Positions 1 to 9,186 of a stretch of DNA of 36,314 nt are shown in pieces. The notes under the pieces were generated by a model, which saw only the letters and a program-made list of their open reading frames with translations, ran no database searches and was not told where the DNA came from. The position numbers were made by a program, and so were the translations under genes. The stretch covers positions 1 through 36,314 of the forward strand of contig JAILZQ010000010.1 in assembly GCA_023512415.1 (NCBI GenBank), read 5' to 3'. Source of the DNA: Geminicoccaceae bacterium. GTDB lineage: Bacteria; Pseudomonadota; Alphaproteobacteria; Geminicoccales; Geminicoccaceae. Each line of letters begins with the position of its first letter. Position 1 is the first letter of the stretch.

Positions 1-2
1 GC

Positions 3-788
3 AGCACGATCCGCGCGCTCTCGATGGAAGGCAGGATGACGATCTGCAACATGTCGATCGAGGCGGGTGCGCGGGCCGGCCTCGTCGCCCCCGACGAGAA
101 GACCTTCGCGTACCTGAAGGGCCGGCCCAAGGTGCCGAAAGGGGCCGCTTGGGAAGCCGCGGTCGCCTATTGGCGGACCCTGCCCTCGGATGCGGACGCG
201 GTGTTCGACCGTGAGATCACCCTCGATGCCGCGGCGATCGAGCCCCAGGTGACTTGGGGCACCTCGCCCCAGGACGTCGTGCCGATCACCGGTCGGGTCC
301 CCGATCCCGAGGACGCGCCGACCCCGGAGCGGCGGGCGGCCATGGAGCGGGCACTCGCCTACATGGGGCTCGAGCCCGGCACGCCCATGGAATCGATCAA
401 GATCGACAAGGTCTTCATCGGCTCCTGCACCAACGCCCGGATCGAGGATCTCCGGCTCGTGGCCAAGCTCGTCGCGGGCAAGAAGGTGGCCCCGCACGTC
501 CAGGCGATGATCGTCCCCGGTTCGGGGCTCGTGAAGCACCAGGCGGAAGAGGAGGGGCTCGACAAGATCTTCCTCGAAGCGGGCTTCGAGTGGCGCGAGG
601 CCGGCTGCTCCATGTGCCTCGGGATGAACCCCGACCAGCTGAAGCCCGGCGAACGCTGCGCCTCGACCTCCAACCGCAATTTCGAGGGCCGGCAGGGCAA
701 GGGCGGCCGCACGCATCTGCTCTCCCCGGCCATGGCCGCCGCGGCCGCCATCGAAGGCCGCCTCGCCGACGTCCGCCGGCTTTCCTGA
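3..788 (+). CDS. leuC: 3-isopropylmalate dehydratase large subunit, C-terminal part (5' end outside window)
   Basis: Frame is open from the window edge ([32 protein letters not shown]); aconitase-family motifs [72 protein letters not shown]; followed by leuD and leuB. Confidence 0.97.
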   Translation, partial: STIRALSMEGRMTICNMSIEAGARAGLVAPDEKTFAYLKGRPKVPKGAAWEAAVAYWRTLPSDADAVFDREITLDAAAIEPQVTWGTSPQDVVPITGRVPDPEDAPTPERRAAMERALAYMGLEPGTPMESIKIDKVFIGSCTNARIEDLRLVAKLVAGKKVAPHVQAMIVPGSGLVKHQAEEEGLDKIFLEAGFEWREAGCSMCLGMNPDQLKPGERCASTSNRNFEGRQGKGGRTHLLSPAMAAAAAIEGRLADVRRLS

Positions 789-814
789 ACGGCATCGTCC
801 TCCGACGTCGCACA

Positions 815-846
815 CCCGCGCTGCCGCGGGCGCCGACTTTTTTTTT
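815..846 (+). terminator. Candidate intrinsic terminator downstream of leuC
   Basis: Inverted repeat CCCGCG(CTGC)CGCGGG at 815-830, then a 7-nt gap (CGCCGAC) and a T9 tract at 838-846. Confidence 0.55.
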
Positions 847-1097
847 CGACGCCGCGTGACGGCCGGCGGGATCGTGTCGTCCGATGCTTGACGCGGGCAG
901 CCCATAAGCTTAACCAATCAGCGCCAAAAGTTGAGCGAATGAGTCGGTCCCCGGTTGCCAGCCGATCGCGGTCCCGACGGGAGCCCGAGCCCAGCGGACG
1001 CGCGCAACCCTCGTCGTCCGAGCGGTTCGTCGGGGACGCGTTTCGGCCTCCGGGTGGTCGGTCCGTCCGCGCGACTTCGTCTCCGTCCTCTTCTCCT

Positions 1098-1128
1098 GGG
1101 CCGAGGCACCCTCTCGGCCCTCTTTTTT
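1098..1128 (+). terminator. Intrinsic (Rho-independent) terminator
   Basis: Perfect 8-bp inverted repeat GGGCCGAG(GCACCCT)CTCGGCCC at 1098-1120, followed directly by TCTTTTTT (1121-1128). Confidence 0.8.
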
Positions 1129-1343
1129 CAGCGTCCCCCGCTCAGCGCCAGTGCTCGGAGGGATAGTTCACCCCGCCGGTCCGGCGGGCGAAGGCGAGCC
1201 GGGCGGAGGTCGCCGCCGCGGCCGGCCTCGGTCTTCCGTGCCGACCGCTGGCCTTCGAAGCCCGCGCGACCGCGCGCGCAGCCGGTGACAGGTGGACGCC
1301 GGCGCGCTAGAGGGACGCACGCCGATCAGCCGAGTCCCAGCCC

Positions 1344-1967
1344 ATGCAGCCTTTCACCACGCTCCGCGGCCCGGCCGCCCCGTTCCTCGCGATCAACGTC
1401 GACACCGACCAGATCATCCCGGCCCGCCACCTCAAGACGATCCGTCGCACCGGGCTCGGCGTCGCACTGTTCGAGTCCTTGCGCTACGACGAGCAGGGTC
1501 GCGAGCGGCCCGACTTCGTCCTGAACCAGCCCAAGTACCGGAACGCCAAGATCTTGATCACCGGTGAGAATTTCGGCTGTGGCAGCTCGCGTGAGCATGC
1601 ACCTTGGGCGCTCCTCGACTTCGGCATCCGTTGCGTGATCGCCCCCTCCTTTGCCGACATCTTCTACAACAACGCCTTCAAGAACGGCATGCTGCTGATC
1701 ACCTTGCCGAAGGAGCAGGTCGAGCTCCTCGCCAAGGAGGCCGAGACCGCGGCCGACCCGACCTTCGAGATCGACCTCGAGGCCCAGGAGATCCGCAGGC
1801 CCACCGGCAACGCGCCGATCCGCTTCGACATCGACCCGTTCAAGAAGCACTGTCTCTTGAACGGGCTCGACGACATCGGGCTGACGATGGAGCGGGTCGA
1901 CAAGATCGCCGCCTTCGAGGCCCGTCGGCGGCTCGAGATGCCTTGGCTCGAGCCGGCGCGCGGCTGA
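1344..1967 (+). CDS. leuD: 3-isopropylmalate dehydratase small subunit
   Basis: [39 protein letters not shown]..., [48 protein letters not shown]; 207 aa, typical LeuD. Confidence 0.98.
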   Translation: MQPFTTLRGPAAPFLAINVDTDQIIPARHLKTIRRTGLGVALFESLRYDEQGRERPDFVLNQPKYRNAKILITGENFGCGSSREHAPWALLDFGIRCVIAPSFADIFYNNAFKNGMLLITLPKEQVELLAKEAETAADPTFEIDLEAQEIRRPTGNAPIRFDIDPFKKHCLLNGLDDIGLTMERVDKIAAFEARRRLEMPWLEPARG

Positions 1968-2023
1968 GCCCCGGCCATTTCGCCCTTTCCTTCCCCCTCG
2001 GCGGCCGGACGCGGAGACGACCG

Positions 2024-3127
2024 ATGAGCGCTCGCACGATTCTTTTCCTCCCCGGTGACGGGATCGGGCCCGAGGTGATGGAGGAGGTCCGCCGGGTCAT
2101 CGGCTGGTACGCCCGCCGCCAGCTCCCCCTCGAGGTCGAGGAGGATCTCGTGGGCGGGGCCGCTTACGACCGTTACGGCACGCCGCTCACCGAGGCGACG
2201 CTCGAGAAGGCGAAGACGATCGGCACGGTGATGTTCGGAGCGGTCGGCGGCCCGAAATACGATTCCTTGCCGTTCGAGGTGAAGCCCGAGCGCGGTCTCT
2301 TGCGCCTGCGCAAGGAGCTCGGCCTGTTCGCCAATCTGCGGCCGGCGATGGTGTTCCCGGCGCTCGCCGACGCCTCGAGCCTGAAGCGGGAGCTGGTCGA
2401 GGGGCTCGACATCATGATCCTCAGGGAGCTCACGGGTGGGGTCTATTTCGGCGAGCCCCGAGGGATCGAGCGGCTGCCGGACGGCCAGGAGCGGGCGGTC
2501 GACACCCAGGTCTACACGACGGGCGAGATCGAGCGGATCGCCCGGGTCGCCTTCGAGCTCGCCCGGGCCCGCAAGAACAAGGTCACCTCGGTCGAGAAGG
2601 CCAACGTCATGCACACGGGTGTGCTTTGGCGCCGCGTGGTGCAGACGGTGCACGACCGGGAGTTCCCCGACGTCACCCTCGAGCACATGTACGCCGACAA
2701 TTGCGCCATGCAGCTCGTGCGTAAGCCCAAACAGTTCGACGTCATCGTCACCGACAATCTGTTCGGTGATCTCTTGTCGGACTGTGCGGCGATGCTCACG
2801 GGCTCGCTCGGCATGCTGCCTTCGGCCTCGCTCGGGGCACCCGGCCCGGACGGGCGGCGTAAAGCGCTCTACGAGCCGGTGCACGGCAGCGCCCCCGACA
2901 TCGCCGGCCAGGGGATCGCCAACCCCCTGGCCTGCATCCTCTCCTTCGCGATGCTCTTGCGCTGGAGCCTCGCCCTGCCGGCCGAGGCCGATCGGCTCGA
3001 GAAGGCGGTCGCCCGCGTGCTGGAGCAAGGCTATCGCACGGCCGACATCATGCAGCCCGGCTGCACCCGGGTGAGCACCGCCGAGATGGGCAGCCGCGTC
3101 CTGGACGCGCTCGACGCCACGATTTGA
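2024..3127 (+). CDS. leuB: 3-isopropylmalate dehydrogenase
   Basis: ATG at 2024 inside the longer [28 protein letters not shown]..., [93 protein letters not shown]. Confidence 0.98.
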   Translation: MSARTILFLPGDGIGPEVMEEVRRVIGWYARRQLPLEVEEDLVGGAAYDRYGTPLTEATLEKAKTIGTVMFGAVGGPKYDSLPFEVKPERGLLRLRKELGLFANLRPAMVFPALADASSLKRELVEGLDIMILRELTGGVYFGEPRGIERLPDGQERAVDTQVYTTGEIERIARVAFELARARKNKVTSVEKANVMHTGVLWRRVVQTVHDREFPDVTLEHMYADNCAMQLVRKPKQFDVIVTDNLFGDLLSDCAAMLTGSLGMLPSASLGAPGPDGRRKALYEPVHGSAPDIAGQGIANPLACILSFAMLLRWSLALPAEADRLEKAVARVLEQGYRTADIMQPGCTRVSTAEMGSRVLDALDATI

Positions 3128-3132
3128 GGGTT

Positions 3133-3154
3133 GGCGCGGGCGAACGCCCGCGCC
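3133..3154. terminator. Strong hairpin between convergent leuB and SOD genes (possible bidirectional terminator)
   Basis: GGCGCGGGCG-AA-CGCCCGCGCC, perfect 10-bp arms, directly after the leuB stop and before the SOD 3' end; no T tract. Confidence 0.5.
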
Positions 3155-3163
3155 GGCCTCGCT

Positions 3164-3868
3164 TCAGATCGTGAGCTTGCCCGCCTGGGCCGCCGCGTAA
3201 CGCTCGCCGACCTTCTGCCAGTTCACCACGTTCCACCAGGCCTTCAGGTAATCGCCCCGGCGGTTCTGGTAGAGCAGGTAATAAGCGTGCTCCCAGACGT
3301 CGTTGCCGAACAACACCCGGCCACCCTCCATCAACGGCGTGTCCTGGTTCGGCCGGGTCACGATGGCGAGCTTGCCCGCGGCATCGACGGTCACGAACAC
3401 CCAGCCCGAGCCGAAGACGCGCAGGCCCGCGGCGTTGAACTGCTCCTGGAGCTTGTCGAGACCGCCGAAATCGCGGTCGATCGCGTCCTTGAGCGCGCCC
3501 GCGGGCTGGCCCCCGCCCGGCCCCATCACCTCCCAGAACATGGTGTGGTTCGCGTGCCCGCCGCCATTGTTGCGGACCGCCGTGCGGATGCCCTCCGGCA
3601 GCTCGCCGAGCTTGGCCAAGAGCTCGTGCAGCGGCAGCTTGGCCGCCTCGCCGTGGTCCTTGAGCGCGGCGTTCAAATTGTTGACGTAGGCCTGATGGTG
3701 GCGGCCGTGGTGGATCTCCATGGTCCGCTGGTCGATGTGCGGCTCGAGAGCGTTGGTCGGGTAGGGCAAGGGCGGCAGGCTGTGCGGGCCGGACGGCGCT
3801 TGGGCCCGAACTTGCCGGGCGAACACGGGCAGGCTCGCGAGACCGACGAGAACGGCGCGACGTTGCAT
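3164..3868 (-). CDS. Superoxide dismutase, Fe/Mn family, with an N-terminal export signal
   Basis: LPPLPYPTNALEPHIDQRTMEIHHGRHHQAYVNNLN, GGGHANHTMFWEVM, DVWEHAYYLLYQNRRGDYLKAWWNVVNW; N-terminus MQRRAVLVGLASLPVFARQVRAQA looks like a twin-Arg/Sec signal ending AQA. Confidence 0.95.
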   Translation of the reverse strand: MQRRAVLVGLASLPVFARQVRAQAPSGPHSLPPLPYPTNALEPHIDQRTMEIHHGRHHQAYVNNLNAALKDHGEAAKLPLHELLAKLGELPEGIRTAVRNNGGGHANHTMFWEVMGPGGGQPAGALKDAIDRDFGGLDKLQEQFNAAGLRVFGSGWVFVTVDAAGKLAIVTRPNQDTPLMEGGRVLFGNDVWEHAYYLLYQNRRGDYLKAWWNVVNWQKVGERYAAAQAGKLTI

Positions 3869-3985
3869 GCTTGGCCCCCTTCGTTTCCGGTCGATTGGTC
3901 GTCCTCGGCGCAGCCGACCGTAGTATCCTCGCCCGCGCGCGCCAAGCCGGCGCCGCCCGTCCGCGTCGCTTCGAGACCGAACTCC

Positions 3986-5578
3986 ATGCGTCTGACCCGT
4001 CGCTGCCTGCTCGCTTCCGCCACCGCTCCCTTCCTCCTCCGCGCCGGCGCCGCCCGTTCGCGAACGCCGCACCGGGGCGGCGTGCTCGTGGTCGCCGCCG
4101 ACACCGAGCCCCGGAACCTGAACCCGGCGCTCGTCGCCTCGAACGGCGTGTTCTACGTCGCGAGCAAGGTGATCGAGCCCTTGGCCGAGATGGCCTACGG
4201 CGAGCCGGGCTTCACCCCGCGTCTGGCGCTCGGCTGGCAGGGCTCGCCGGACGGCAAGAGCTTCACGCTGCGCCTGCGCGAGGGCGTCCGCTTCCACGAC
4301 GGCCGGCCCTTCACGAGCGCCGACGTCGCCTACTGCGCCCTCGAGCTCTGGAAGAAGCACCAGAATCTCGGTCGGGTGTTCTTCGTGGACCTGGAGGCGG
4401 TCGAGACCCCCGATCCGCACACCGCGATCCTCCGCTTCGCCGCGCCGATGCCCGCCCAGCTGATCGAGAACGCGCTCCCGGCCCTGACCGCGGTCGTGCC
4501 GCGCCATCTGTTCGAGGGCACCGACCCGCTCGCCAACCCGCACAACCAGAAGCTCGTCGGCACCGGCCCCTTCCGCTTCGTCGAGCACCGGCCCGGCCAA
4601 TATTACCGGCTCGAGCGCAACCCCGACTATTGGGACGCGCCCAAACCCCATCTGGACGGCATCGTCTATCGCGTGCTCCCCGATCGCGGCGCGATCGCCG
4701 CGGCCCTGGAAGCGGGCGAGATCCAGCTCGCCGCCTTCTCGGCCGTGCCTCTGGCCGACATGCAAAGGCTCGCGAAGCTCCCGGGGATCGCGGTGATCGA
4801 CCGGGGCTACGAGGGGATCACCTACCTCGTCACCGTCGAGATCAACCACCGCCGCAAGGAGCTCGCCGACGTCCGGGTCCGCCGGGCGATCGCGCATGCG
4901 ATCGACCCGAGCTTCGTGGTCGAGCGGATCTTCCTCGGGCACGCCAAGCCCGCGATCGGCCCGATCCCGCGCTTCGACACCCGCTTCCACACGGCCGACC
5001 AGCCGACCTATCCCTACGATCCGAAGCGGGCCGAGGCGCTGCTCGACGAGGCGGGGCTGCCGCGCGGCCCGAACGGCGTGCGCTTCTCGGTCGAGCTCTT
5101 GCCCGCCCCCTGGTTCGAGCAGACCCGACAGATGGGCGACTATCTGCGCCAGGCGCTCAAGGCCGTGGGCATCGAGGCCAAACTCGTGGTCAAGGACCCG
5201 GCCGGCCACCAGAAGGCGGTCTACACCGACCACGCCTTCGATCTGGCGATCGGCTCGCCCGTCTACCGCAACGACCCTGCCATCTCGACCACGATCCTCT
5301 ACCAGGGAGGCCTACCGCCGGGCGTGCCCTTCTCCAACCAGTACGGCTGGGCCGATCCGGCGATGGACGAGCTGATCGCCCGCGCCGCCCGCACCGTCCA
5401 CCCGGCCGAGCGGGCCGAGCTCTACCGCCGCTTCCAGCGTATCGCGGCGGAGCAGCTGCCGCTGATCCCGGTCGTGGAGTTCACCTTCCTCACGGTCGCG
5501 AGCACGCGCGTGCACGGCGTGGCCGACAACCCGCGCTGGGCGGTCTCCAACTGGGCCGAGACCTGGCTCGACGCGTGA
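3986..5578 (+). CDS. ABC transporter substrate-binding protein, family 5 (peptide/nickel/opine type)
   Basis: MRLTRRCLLASATAPFLLRAGAARS signal-like leader; GGVLVVAADTEPRNLNPALVASNGVFYVASKVIEPL, LREGVRFHDGRPFTSADVAY, GTGPFRFVEHRPGQYYRLERNPDYW. Confidence 0.93.
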   Translation: MRLTRRCLLASATAPFLLRAGAARSRTPHRGGVLVVAADTEPRNLNPALVASNGVFYVASKVIEPLAEMAYGEPGFTPRLALGWQGSPDGKSFTLRLREGVRFHDGRPFTSADVAYCALELWKKHQNLGRVFFVDLEAVETPDPHTAILRFAAPMPAQLIENALPALTAVVPRHLFEGTDPLANPHNQKLVGTGPFRFVEHRPGQYYRLERNPDYWDAPKPHLDGIVYRVLPDRGAIAAALEAGEIQLAAFSAVPLADMQRLAKLPGIAVIDRGYEGITYLVTVEINHRRKELADVRVRRAIAHAIDPSFVVERIFLGHAKPAIGPIPRFDTRFHTADQPTYPYDPKRAEALLDEAGLPRGPNGVRFSVELLPAPWFEQTRQMGDYLRQALKAVGIEAKLVVKDPAGHQKAVYTDHAFDLAIGSPVYRNDPAISTTILYQGGLPPGVPFSNQYGWADPAMDELIARAARTVHPAERAELYRRFQRIAAEQLPLIPVVEFTFLTVASTRVHGVADNPRWAVSNWAETWLDA

Positions 5579-6588
5579 GCCCGCCCGAGCGATCTTTCGT
5601 CCGAGGTCCGGCCTGGCTCTTGGTGCGCCGCCGCCTGGCCCAGGCGCCCTTGGTCCTGCTCTTCGTCCTGGTGGGCGCCTTCCTCCTGCTCGAGGCCGCC
5701 CCCGGCGACGCGGTCGACGCTTACGTCGCGAGCCTCGGCGGCGATGCCGGGTTCGTCCGGGAGCTGCGCGAGCGCTGGGGGCTCGACCGCTCGGCGCCGA
5801 CTCGCTTTCTCCTCTACCTCGCGGGCCTCGCCACGGGGGACCTCGGCTGGTCGGTCGCCTTCGACCGGCCCGTGCTCGCCGTGATCGCGGAACGGCTGCC
5901 GGTGACCTTGGCGCTCGCCGGCGGGGCGACCCTGTTCGCCTTCGCGCTCGGCACCGGCCTCGGGATCCTCGCCGGGGCGCGGCCGCAGGGCCCGCTCGAT
6001 CGGATCTTGTCGGCTGCCGCTCTGGTCTTGAACGCCACGCCGAGCTTCTGGCTGGGCCTCCTCCTCGCCCTCCTGTTCGCCGTCCGCCTGCGCTGGCTGC
6101 CTCTGGCGGGGATCGAGACGATCGGGGCCGGCTATTCCGGCCTCGTGCGCCTTCTCGACCTGGCCCGCCACCTCGTCTTGCCGGTCCTGACCCTGGGGCT
6201 CGTTTACGCCGCGCTCTATCTCCGCCTCATGCGTGCCGGCATGGTCGAGGCCTGGCGCAGCGATTTCGTGCGCGCCGCCCGCGCCAAGGGCATTTCCCGC
6301 CGCCGCCTCGTGCTCCGCCACGTCGCCCGCAACGCGCTCCTGCCGGTCGTCACGATGCTCGGCCTGCAGAGCGCCACGCTCGTGGGCGGCAGTGTCGTCG
6401 TCGAGAGCGTGTTCGCCGTGCCCGGCCTCGGCCGGCTCGCCGCCGAGGCGGTCACCCAGCGCGACTTCCCGCTCCTCCTCGGGATCCTGATCGTCTCGGC
6501 GCTGCTCGTCCTGCTCGTCAACCTCCTGGTCGATCTGCTCTACGCCCGGATCGATCCGCGCGTCGAACTCGGCGCCCGTACTCCGTGA
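5575..6588 (+). CDS. ABC transporter permease, DppB/OppB type
   Basis: GTG start overlapping the previous stop (GTGA); EAAPGDAVDAYVASLGGDAGFVRELRERWGLDRSAPTRFLLYLAGLATGDLGWSVAFDRPV, RAARAKGISRRRLVLRHVARNALLPVVTMLG, VVVESVFAVPGLGRLAAEAV. Confidence 0.94.
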   Translation: MSPPERSFVRGPAWLLVRRRLAQAPLVLLFVLVGAFLLLEAAPGDAVDAYVASLGGDAGFVRELRERWGLDRSAPTRFLLYLAGLATGDLGWSVAFDRPVLAVIAERLPVTLALAGGATLFAFALGTGLGILAGARPQGPLDRILSAAALVLNATPSFWLGLLLALLFAVRLRWLPLAGIETIGAGYSGLVRLLDLARHLVLPVLTLGLVYAALYLRLMRAGMVEAWRSDFVRAARAKGISRRRLVLRHVARNALLPVVTMLGLQSATLVGGSVVVESVFAVPGLGRLAAEAVTQRDFPLLLGILIVSALLVLLVNLLVDLLYARIDPRVELGARTP

Positions 6589-7418
6589 CCGACCTGCTCG
6601 TTCGTTTCGCCCGCGACCGGGCCGCACTCCTGGCGGCATGCGTCGTGGCCGGCCTCACCCTCGCCGCGGCCTCGGCTCAGCTCTTGTGGCCGCTCGATCC
6701 CGAGGCGGTCGGCGGGCCGCCGCTCCTGCGCCCGCTCGTCGACCCGGCCCACCCTTTGGGGACCGACCGGCTCGGCCGCGACGTCTTGGCCCGCTTGTTG
6801 CATGGTGCCCGCCTCTCGCTCACCGTCGCCTTCGCCGCCGCCGGCGCAGCCACGGTCCTGGGCTCGGCCGTGGGCCTCGCCGCCGGGCTCGCCGGCGGCC
6901 GGATCGACGAGCTCCTCATGCGGATCACCGACGCCTTCCAGACGGTCCCCGGCTTCCTCCTGGCCCTGGCCTTCGTGAGCGTGCTCGGGCCCGAAGCGCG
7001 GAGCGTCGTGCTGGCGATCGCCGCCTCGGCTTGGACCGGCCCGGCGCGCCTCGTGCGCGCCGAGATCGCGAGCCTCGCCGGCCGCGACTTCGTGCTCGCC
7101 GCGGTGGTGGCGGGGCTGCCGCGCCTGGATATCGCACTCCGCGTCCTCCTCCCCAACGCCCTGCCCCCGGTCGTTGCCTTCGCCGCGACGAACGTCGCCT
7201 CGGCGGTGTTGATCGAGGCCGCCCTCTCCTTTCTGGGGCTCGCCGATCCGAACCGGGCGAGCTGGGGTGCCATGATCGCCGAGGGCCGCGCGGTGCTCGT
7301 GAGCGAGCCCTGGCTCTCGATCCTCCCGGGCCTCGCCCTCCTCCTCACCGTCCTCGCGGTCAATCTCGTGGGCGAGGGCCTGAACGAGGCGCTCGCCCCG
7401 CGGCGGGCCCGGCCGTGA
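6585..7418 (+). CDS. ABC transporter permease, DppC/OppC type
   Basis: HPLGTDRLGRDVLARLLHGARLSLTVAFAAAGAATVLGSAVGLAAG, RLDIALRVLLPNALPPVVAFAATNVASAVLIEAALSFLGLADPNRASWGAMIAEG; GTGA overlap with previous gene. Confidence 0.95.
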   Translation: MTDLLVRFARDRAALLAACVVAGLTLAAASAQLLWPLDPEAVGGPPLLRPLVDPAHPLGTDRLGRDVLARLLHGARLSLTVAFAAAGAATVLGSAVGLAAGLAGGRIDELLMRITDAFQTVPGFLLALAFVSVLGPEARSVVLAIAASAWTGPARLVRAEIASLAGRDFVLAAVVAGLPRLDIALRVLLPNALPPVVAFAATNVASAVLIEAALSFLGLADPNRASWGAMIAEGRAVLVSEPWLSILPGLALLLTVLAVNLVGEGLNEALAPRRARP

Positions 7419-8359
7419 GGCTCGTGCCGCTGCTCGAGCTGCGCGGCCTCTCCGTCCGGCTGCCGGCCGAGCCCGTTCCGGTCCACGCCCTGCGTGGCCT
7501 CGACCTCGAGCTCCTGCCGGGCGAGCGGCTCGCGCTGGTGGGCGAGAGCGGCTCGGGCAAGAGCACGGTCCTCCTCGCGATCGCCGGCCTCTTGCCGGAC
7601 GAGGCGGAGATCACGGGCGGGCGCCGTTTTCCCGCGCTCGGCCGCGAGCCTACGCCCGGCCGCGATCTGGGGCTCGTGCTCCAGGACCCGTTCGCGAGCC
7701 TCGACCCGGTGCTCTCGGTCGGCGAGCAGATCGGCGAGGTCCTGGTGGCGCATCGCGGCGCCCGCTGGGCCGAGGCCCGCCGCGCCGCGGTCGTGCTCCT
7801 CGGGCGGGTCGGGATCGCCGAGCCCGAGGCCAGGGTCGACGATCCGCCGCACCGCTTCTCGGGCGGCCAGCGCCAGCGGATCGCCATCGCCATGGCGATC
7901 GCCGCCGGCCCCCGGCTGCTGTTGGCCGACGAGCCGACCTCGGCGCTCGACACCGTGGTCCAAGCGCAAATCCTCGACCTTTTGGACGGCCTCGTCCGCG
8001 AGCAGGGCACCGCGCTGCTTCTCGTGACCCACGATCTCGCCGTGGCGAGCCGCATCGCCGACCGGATCGCCGTCCTCTATGCCGGAAGGCTGGTCGAGAG
8101 CGGTCCCGCCTTCCGCCTGCTCCGCAGCCCGCGCCACCCCTACACGCGGGCCCTCCTCGCCATCGCCCGTGCCCTCGAGGCCGGTGGCGGCGAGCCGCTC
8201 GCCGCGATCCCGGGAGCACCGCCCGAGCCGGGTGCCGAGCTTCCGGGCTGCAGCTTCGCGCCGCGCTGCCCCCTGGCCTCTGCCCGCTGCGCCGAGGAGC
8301 GGCCCGCCTGGCGCGGCCACCCGCGCGACGGCGTCGCTTGCCATCTGGTGGGCTCGTGA
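7415..8359 (+). CDS. ABC transporter ATP-binding protein, DppD/OppD type
   Basis: Walker A GESGSGKST, Q-loop VLQDPFASLDP, signature FSGGQRQRIAIAMAIA, Walker B LLLADEPTSALD; C-terminal oligopeptide-transport Cys motif GCSFAPRCPLASARCAEERP. Confidence 0.96.
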   Translation: MRLVPLLELRGLSVRLPAEPVPVHALRGLDLELLPGERLALVGESGSGKSTVLLAIAGLLPDEAEITGGRRFPALGREPTPGRDLGLVLQDPFASLDPVLSVGEQIGEVLVAHRGARWAEARRAAVVLLGRVGIAEPEARVDDPPHRFSGGQRQRIAIAMAIAAGPRLLLADEPTSALDTVVQAQILDLLDGLVREQGTALLLVTHDLAVASRIADRIAVLYAGRLVESGPAFRLLRSPRHPYTRALLAIARALEAGGGEPLAAIPGAPPEPGAELPGCSFAPRCPLASARCAEERPAWRGHPRDGVACHLVGS

Positions 8360-9186
8360 GCGTCCCGCCCCCGCTCCTCGAGGTCGAGGGCCTCACCAAG
8401 CGCTGGCCCGGCACCACCGCTGCCGCGGTCGCCGACGTCTCGCTCGCCGTCGCCTCGGGCGAGCGGGTGGCGCTCGTGGGTGCCTCGGGCTCCGGCAAGA
8501 CCACCCTCGCCCGGCTGATCCTGCGGCTGATCGAGCCCGATCGCGGGTCGATCCGCTTCGCCGGGCGCGACCTCTTGGCGCTCCGGGGCGAGGCGTTGCG
8601 CCGGGTCCGGGCCGACCTCCAGCTGGTCTTCCAAGATCCGCTCGCGGCCCTCGACCCGCGGCGGCGGGTCGGCGCGCAAGTGGCCGATCCATTGCGCGCG
8701 CACGGCCTCGTCCCGCGCACCGGCCGGTCGGCTGCCGTGACGGCGCTGTTCGAGCGGGTCGGGCTCGACCCGGCCCTCGCCCGGCGCTACCCGCACGAGC
8801 TTTCGGGCGGCCAGCGGCAGCGCGTGGCGATCGCTCGGGCGCTCGCGAGCCGGCCGCGGCTCCTCGTCCTCGACGAGCCCGTTGCCCAGCTCGACGTGTC
8901 GGTGAAGGCGCAGATCCTCGACCTGCTCGAGCGGCTGCGTCGCGAGGAGGGACTCGCCTGGCTCTTGATCACCCACGATCTGGGTGCCGCCCGGGCGGCC
9001 TCCGACCGGATCTTGGTCATGGCCGAGGGACGGATCGTCGAGGAGGGGCCGACCGCCGCGGTCCTCGCGGCACCGCGCGCGCCCGCGACCCGGGCGCTCG
9101 TCGCCGCCGAGCTCCGCCTGCCGCCACCGCCCGAGCGGCCGGATCAGCCCTTGACCGCGCCGAGCGTCAGCCCGCGCACGATGTAG
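8356..9186 (+). CDS. ABC transporter ATP-binding protein, DppF/OppF type
   Basis: GTG start in GTGA overlap; Walker A GASGSGKTT, signature LSGGQRQRVAIARALA, Walker B LLVLDEPVAQLD, H-loop LLITHDLGAA. Confidence 0.95.
   Translation: MSVPPPLLEVEGLTKRWPGTTAAAVADVSLAVASGERVALVGASGSGKTTLARLILRLIEPDRGSIRFAGRDLLALRGEALRRVRADLQLVFQDPLAALDPRRRVGAQVADPLRAHGLVPRTGRSAAVTALFERVGLDPALARRYPHELSGGQRQRVAIARALASRPRLLVLDEPVAQLDVSVKAQILDLLERLRREEGLAWLLITHDLGAARAASDRILVMAEGRIVEEGPTAAVLAAPRAPATRALVAAELRLPPPPERPDQPLTAPSVSPRTM

Noticed and set aside
888-1166. 92-aa ORF between leuC and leuD
   Set aside because: Ser/Arg/Pro-rich, TTG start, reads through the strong terminator hairpin at 1098-1128; more consistent with non-coding sequence.
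1172-1188. Palindrome CCCGCCGG-T-CCGGCGGG in the leuC-leuD gap
   Set aside because: Perfect, but only a 1-nt centre and no T tract; in such GC-rich DNA this may be chance, so it was not called as a feature.
3131-3985. N-terminal 285 residues of the ORF listed as 3131..5578
   Set aside because: Antisense to the SOD gene; the signal-like start and family similarity begin at the ATG at 3986.
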